Notes under the pieces: model-generated
Databases searched by the model: none
What the model saw: only the letters and a program-made list of their open reading frames with translations
Told to the model about the DNA's origin: nothing
Part shown: piece after piece, positions 32,920 through 36,831 of the stretch
Layout of the letters: each line of letters opens with the position of its first letter
How positions within the stretch are numbered: the first letter of the stretch is position 1
Program-made: the position numbers and the translations under genes
DNA from: an uncultured Clostridia bacterium
GTDB taxonomy: Bacteria > Bacillota > Clostridia > Christensenellales > Aristaeellaceae
Assembly: GCA_947565865.1 (NCBI GenBank)
Contig: CANOHT010000027.1
Location: forward strand, 1 to 36,831
Direction of reading: 5' to 3'
DNA length: 36,831 nucleotides

Positions 32920-34914
32920 GATCTTCTCTATCCGTTTCGCATAGACGTTCATGGCCACCGCTTCCACAGCGGCCCGTTCATCGCTCAGCGCCGCATCCTC
33001 CCGAAGTCGCCTCATGCACTGGCTGGCTTCTTCCAGCAGGCGGATATCACCGTCCAGGAGGAAGTCCCCTGCCATTTCACCCGCTTGCCTTGTGCCCATG
33101 AGATCCCCCGGCCCACGAAGCTCCAGGTCTTTTTGCGCGACCACAAAGCCGTCGTTGGTCGAAGTCAGGATGCGAAGCCGCTCATTTTCCTCCGCCAGGA
33201 GAAAGCACCAGCTTTCCGCGGCCCCTCGCCCTACCCGCCCCCGCAGCTGGTGAAGCTGGGACAAGCCAAAGCGTTCGGCATTTTCAATAATCATCACGCT
33301 GGCGTTGGGTACGTTCACGCCCACCTCAATGACGGTGGTAGATACCAGTATGTCCACCTTGCCAGCGGTAAACGCGGCCAAGACCTCCGCTTTTTCCTCC
33401 GGCGGCTGCGCTCCCCAGGTCAGCGCCACCCGAAGCCCGGACAGTTCGTTCGTACTCAGCTGCCGGAAGGTTTCCCGCGCCGATCGGACGTTCTCCACGG
33501 CCTCGCTTTCCTCCACGAGTGGGCACACCACATAGGCCTGCCGTCCCGCTTTCACCTGCTCCCGGAGAAAGCCGTACATGGCCCCGCGCTTCTCATCCGG
33601 CACCACACGGGTGCGCACAGGCGTCCGCCCCGGAGGTAGCTCGTCCACAATGGACACGTCCAAATCACCGTACAGAATCAGCGCCAGCGTCCGTGGGATC
33701 GGGGTCGCGGACATCACCAACACATGGGGCGCCTTCCCTGCCACAGCACCCTTATCCTGGAGGGTGCTGCGCTGACGGACGCCGAAGCGGTGCTGCTCGT
33801 CCGTCACGGCAAGGCCAAGACGCTGATAAGCGACGCCCTCGCTGATAAGCGCATGGGTTCCGAAGACCACCTGCCACGATCCGTCCGCCGCATGGGCATG
33901 AGCCTCGCGCTTTTCTCTGGCCCTCATGGAGCCGATCAGCAAGCCGCAAGTGATGCCCATGGGCTCCAGCAGCGCCTTCGCAGATGCGTAATGCTGCCGC
34001 GCTAAAATTTCAGTCGGCGCCATCATAGCCGCCTGATATCCAGCGCCGCAGCACAGCGCAATCGCGCCAAAGGCCAGCGCTGTCTTTCCGCAGCCCACAT
34101 CCCCCTGCACCAATCTGCTCATAGCCCGAGACCGCCGCAAATCCGCCGTGATTTCCTTCAGCACCCGCCGCTGCGCCCCTGTTGGAGGAAAGGGCATCCG
34201 CGACCAGAAGGCCTCCGTGGCGCCATCCTCCAGCGGCAGCGGAAACCCGTCCTCCCGATGATGGCGCATCAGTCCCAAGGCCGCTTGGTACATCAGCATC
34301 TGCTCAAAGGCTAAACGACGCCGTGCCTTGCGCAGAGCCTCCAGGTTATCCGGAAAATGAGCTTGACGTATCGCGTAATTCAGCTCGCACAGCTGATGAC
34401 GAAGTCGCAGGGCATGGGGCAGGGTTTCCGGGCAGCAGTCATCCACCTGGGACAGCGCCGTGAGCATCATCTCGCGAAATGTCTTGCCTGGAATTCCCTT
34501 GACGGCCCGATATACCGGCTGAATAGACGGTTCAGGAACCTGAACGGCATTCTGCATGGAGCGCCGCCCATTCTTCACCATCACGCGGCCATAGAGCATG
34601 ACGCACTTCCCTATCGGCAGCTGCTGCATGATCCAGGGCTGATTGTACCAGCATAGCAACAGCTTGCCGGATTCATCGCCAATGGAGGCGGTCACCCTGG
34701 TGAGTCCGTTGAACCGGGACAGCTTGGGCGGATTGGCCACCACGCCCATGACCAGCGCCTCACCCTCCCGGGCCTGGGCGCAGGGAACCACCCGCGTCCG
34801 ATCCTCATAGCGAAGCGGCAGGCTGTATAACAAATCGCGCAATGAGCATATGCCCACTGCGCGAAGAGCCGCCAGCCGAGTCGGGCCAATGCCCTTGATA
34901 TCGGTAAGCTCCAT
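32908..34914 (-). CDS. recG: ATP-dependent DNA helicase RecG
   Basis: Branch-migration helicase that processes stalled forks and Holliday junctions; 668 aa. The N-terminal wedge/OB domain (about 45-150) has RYEDRTRVVPCAQAREGEAL. The helicase has Walker A GDVGCGKTALAFG (about residue 267), DEQH-box TDEQHRFGVRQR, motif III VMSATPIPRTLAL, and motif VI QLHQLRGRVGRG. ATG 34914 has GGTGGA six bases upstream; ATG 34920 overlaps the fakA stop as ATGA and is an equally possible coupled start. The fakA-recG order is normal for Firmicutes. A perfect 16-bp palindrome covers the stop codon. Confidence 0.96.
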   Translation of the reverse strand: MELTDIKGIGPTRLAALRAVGICSLRDLLYSLPLRYEDRTRVVPCAQAREGEALVMGVVANPPKLSRFNGLTRVTASIGDESGKLLLCWYNQPWIMQQLPIGKCVMLYGRVMVKNGRRSMQNAVQVPEPSIQPVYRAVKGIPGKTFREMMLTALSQVDDCCPETLPHALRLRHQLCELNYAIRQAHFPDNLEALRKARRRLAFEQMLMYQAALGLMRHHREDGFPLPLEDGATEAFWSRMPFPPTGAQRRVLKEITADLRRSRAMSRLVQGDVGCGKTALAFGAIALCCGAGYQAAMMAPTEILARQHYASAKALLEPMGITCGLLIGSMRAREKREAHAHAADGSWQVVFGTHALISEGVAYQRLGLAVTDEQHRFGVRQRSTLQDKGAVAGKAPHVLVMSATPIPRTLALILYGDLDVSIVDELPPGRTPVRTRVVPDEKRGAMYGFLREQVKAGRQAYVVCPLVEESEAVENVRSARETFRQLSTNELSGLRVALTWGAQPPEEKAEVLAAFTAGKVDILVSTTVIEVGVNVPNASVMIIENAERFGLSQLHQLRGRVGRGAAESWCFLLAEENERLRILTSTNDGFVVAQKDLELRGPGDLMGTRQAGEMAGDFLLDGDIRLLEEASQCMRRLREDAALSDERAAVEAVAMNVYAKRIEKIALN

Positions 34915-34916
34915 GC

Positions 34917-36572
34917 TCATTCCACCGAAATGAGGTAATAGTACAGCGGCTGACCGCCCATCAAGCATTCACAGTCACAGTCAGGATAAGCCGCGGCAAT
35001 CTCCTCGGAAAGCGCCTGCGCGTCCGCCTCACTGGTGTCCGCGCCATAATAAACCGTGATGATTTCATCCTCTTGCGTAACGATGGCCTTCATCATTTCC
35101 ATCACCACGTCATGGACGGAGGAGCCGGAATGCTCAATCTGGCCGTTGTGCAGGCCGATGTAGTCGCCTTCCTTGATCTGAACGCCGTTGAACTCGCTGT
35201 CGCGGACGGCGTAGGTCACGGTGCCTGTCTTCACATGCTGCGCGGCCTCGGCCATGCGCGCGGCGTTTTCCTCGCCGCTGGCGTCAGGCTGGAAGGCCAC
35301 CGCGGCGGCGATTCCCATGGCCACATTCTTTGTGGGGATGACATGGACCTCCTTGCCGGAGAGTTCACCCGCCTGCTGGGCCGCCATGACCACGTTGCCG
35401 TTGTTCGGGAACACAAACACGCAGCGAGCCGGCACCGAATTGATCGCCTGGAGGATGTCATCCGTGGACGGATTCATGGTCTGGCCGCCCTCGACGATGC
35501 AATCCACCGTCAGGTCGCGGAAGATGTTGGAAAAGCCCTCGCCCAAAGACACCGCCACCATGCCGAAATCCTTTTCCGGCTGTGCTTCCTCGGCGGACGC
35601 CTCCGGCTGACTGTCCTTTTCAAGCTCCCGCTTCATCGCCAGCAGGTTGTCGATTTTAATGTCGATCAGCTCACCCAGTTCCAGACCATACTCGATGGCG
35701 TTGCCAGGATTGTTGGTATGCACATGAACCTTGGTTTCCGTCAGATCGCCCGTCACCTGGACGCAGTCGCCAATGCGGTTGAGCCGGCGGCGGAAGGAGT
35801 CCACATCATGCTCGTTGCAGTCATCCTTGAAACGGATCATGGTAAAGGAGGTGCAGTAGGCGTTATGGATCTCGCCAGAAAGGTCATGCCAATCGTCGCA
35901 GCTGTCCGCGCCGGCCTCATCCGCGCCAGCCTCCAGCAGACTGATGTCCTCGCCGCGCAGCACCGCCGCGTAGCCCATGTAGATCAGCAGCAGCCCCCGT
36001 CCGCCGGAGTCCACCACACCCGCCTGCTTCAGCGGCGGCAGCATATCCGGGGTACGCTTCAGGATGGCTTCACCGCTGCGCAGCATGGTGGTCATCAGCG
36101 CGTCGTAATCATCCGGGGTCTGCTGGGCCTGCTTGACCGCATCCTCAGCAATCACGCGGGCCACCGTCAGAATGGTGCCCTCCTTGGGCTTCATCACAGC
36201 CTTGTAGGCCATTTCCGCGCCTTTTTGCAGCGCCAGCGCAAACTGCATGGGCGTGATCTTCTCCACACCGCTCAGCGCCTTGGCAAAGCCGCGGTACAGC
36301 TGAGAAGTGATAACGCCGGAATTGCCGCGCGCACCGCGAAGCGCACCCTTCGCCAGGGCGTTGGCCGCCTCGTCCGCCCGCAGGAACTCCTTGCTGTTCA
36401 CCTCGCGGGTAGCGCTCTGCATGGTCAAGGACATGTTGGTTCCCGTATCGCCGTCAGGCACAGGGAAAACGTTCAGGGCATCCACCGCTTCACGATTTTT
36501 CTCCAGCAGCGCCGCGCCGGCCACGACCATATCGCGCAGCAAAAGCCCGTCAATCGTCTTAAACTGTATCAA
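34917..36572 (-). CDS. fakA: fatty acid kinase ATP-binding subunit FakA (DAK2 domain, YloV)
   Basis: 551-aa protein. The N-terminal DhaL/DAK2 kinase domain (about residues 8-205) has LNVFPVPDGDTGTNMSLTM, GARGNSGVITSQLYRG and DSGGRGLLLIYMG, giving the Mg-ATP site. A middle domain (VHVHTNNPGNAIEYGLELG) and a C-terminal domain (about 330-551) follow; the C-terminal part includes DILQAINSVPARCVFVFPNNGNV. FakA phosphorylates fatty acids delivered by a FakB (DegV) protein, feeding acyl-phosphate to PlsX/PlsY; no FakB is in the window. The start is TTG at 36572 with GGAGG eight bases upstream. It lies between the Asp23-family gene and recG, as in Bacillus (yloU-yloV ... recG). Confidence 0.92.
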   Translation of the reverse strand: MIQFKTIDGLLLRDMVVAGAALLEKNREAVDALNVFPVPDGDTGTNMSLTMQSATREVNSKEFLRADEAANALAKGALRGARGNSGVITSQLYRGFAKALSGVEKITPMQFALALQKGAEMAYKAVMKPKEGTILTVARVIAEDAVKQAQQTPDDYDALMTTMLRSGEAILKRTPDMLPPLKQAGVVDSGGRGLLLIYMGYAAVLRGEDISLLEAGADEAGADSCDDWHDLSGEIHNAYCTSFTMIRFKDDCNEHDVDSFRRRLNRIGDCVQVTGDLTETKVHVHTNNPGNAIEYGLELGELIDIKIDNLLAMKRELEKDSQPEASAEEAQPEKDFGMVAVSLGEGFSNIFRDLTVDCIVEGGQTMNPSTDDILQAINSVPARCVFVFPNNGNVVMAAQQAGELSGKEVHVIPTKNVAMGIAAAVAFQPDASGEENAARMAEAAQHVKTGTVTYAVRDSEFNGVQIKEGDYIGLHNGQIEHSGSSVHDVVMEMMKAIVTQEDEIITVYYGADTSEADAQALSEEIAAAYPDCDCECLMGGQPLYYYLISVE

Positions 36573-36612
36573 GGGTTTTTCCTCCGTTCAATCAGACGGT
36601 GTGCCGCGCCCA

Positions 36613-36831
36613 TTAAATGCGGATGCCTTCCACCGAAATGTTTACCTTGCGAACCGTGACGCCCGTCATGCTTTCCAGCTTGTAGCGCACCGTATCCACA
36701 ATGCCCTTGCAGACCTCGGCAATGGAAATGCCGTACTCCACAATAATGAACAGATCCACATCCAGCATATCGCCCACCGTGCGAATCTGAACGCCCTTGG
36801 ACAAATTTTCCCGTCCCAGCCACTCCACAAA
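36613..36831 (-). CDS. Asp23/Gls24-family envelope-stress protein (YloU-like), 3' part
   Basis: The C-terminal 72 residues of an Asp23-family protein; the gene runs off the right edge of the window, and the GTG at 36828 is only an internal codon. The motif WLGRENLSKGVQIR, the strand DVDLFIIVEYGISIAEVC and the ending TGVTVRKVNISVEGIRI are typical of YloU/YqhY. Asp23-family proteins are linked to cell-envelope homeostasis; YloU itself is uncharacterised. It is immediately upstream of fakA (40 bases), the conserved Firmicutes arrangement. Confidence 0.85.
   Translation of the reverse strand, partial: FVEWLGRENLSKGVQIRTVGDMLDVDLFIIVEYGISIAEVCKGIVDTVRYKLESMTGVTVRKVNISVEGIRI

Noticed and set aside
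35073..36659. Open frame of 528 codons antisense to fakA
   Set aside because: It is a shadow of the fakA frame with His/Gln/Arg-rich composition.

Overview
This window looks like a chromosomal segment from a GC-rich, endospore-forming, anaerobic member of the Clostridia (Firmicutes). The evidence is a complete spoIIAA-spoIIAB-sigF operon, a PAS-linked [FeFe]-hydrogenase of the sensory type, a RelQ-type alarmone synthetase, Firmicutes-style gene neighbours (yloU/asp23-fakA-recG and DUF512-der-plsY), Shine-Dalgarno sites of the AGGAGG type and several TTG/GTG starts. Genus cannot be read from the sequence; a GC-rich gut lineage such as Christensenellales-like Clostridia is a guess. There are no rRNA or tRNA genes, CRISPR arrays, insertion sequences or phage genes that I can support. 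The density of housekeeping genes indicates core chromosome.

Layout. 1-467: no convincing gene, with a possible promoter and small repeats. 468-3229: MacA-like adaptor, MacB-like ATPase and permease. 3235-5994: consensus promoter, then response regulator, sensor kinase and a RelQ (p)ppGpp synthetase with overlapping frames. 6061-6492: YdcZ-type membrane protein and a bidirectional terminator. 6546-7487 (minus): secreted M28 peptidase. 7585-9170: Spo0A box, sigma-H-like promoter and the spoIIA operon, ending in a terminator shared with a convergent minus-strand cluster (9220-12349) that encodes a SpoIIE-type PP2C phosphatase, a PAS-bearing [FeFe]-hydrogenase and a thioredoxin-like [2Fe-2S] protein. 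12508-13197: YdcF/SanA protein. 13208-13915 (minus): DeoD. 14063-15988: YgiQ radical SAM protein. 15989-16690 (minus): TetR regulator. 16813-19657 (minus): P-type cation ATPase preceded by a promoter, a yybP-ykoY (Mn2+) riboswitch and a leader terminator. 19686-20954 (minus): MurA. 21033-24434: DUF512, Der, PlsY and a terminator. 24435-24814: gene-poor. 24815-26462 (minus): two sugar-phosphate isomerase-like proteins with a cre-like site. 26552-29080: LepA and a SLOG protein. 29090-29455 (minus): DUF1622. 29540-30703: HemW. 30767-36831 (minus): Ppk1, RecG, FakA and the 3' end of an Asp23-family gene.

How the genes work together. The first block is a classical export-plus-sensing cassette that, unusually, ends in an alarmone synthetase. 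The spoIIA operon would start forespore-specific transcription. The neighbouring redox/H2-sensing cluster carries a phosphatase of the family whose member SpoIIE acts on SpoIIAA, which makes a link testable but unproven. The riboswitch redefines the 'calcium' ATPase as a probable Mn2+ exporter. The remaining genes serve cell envelope (MurA, PlsY, FakA, YdcF), ribosome and genome maintenance (Der, LepA, RecG), haem handling (HemW), phosphate storage (Ppk1) and nucleoside/sugar metabolism.
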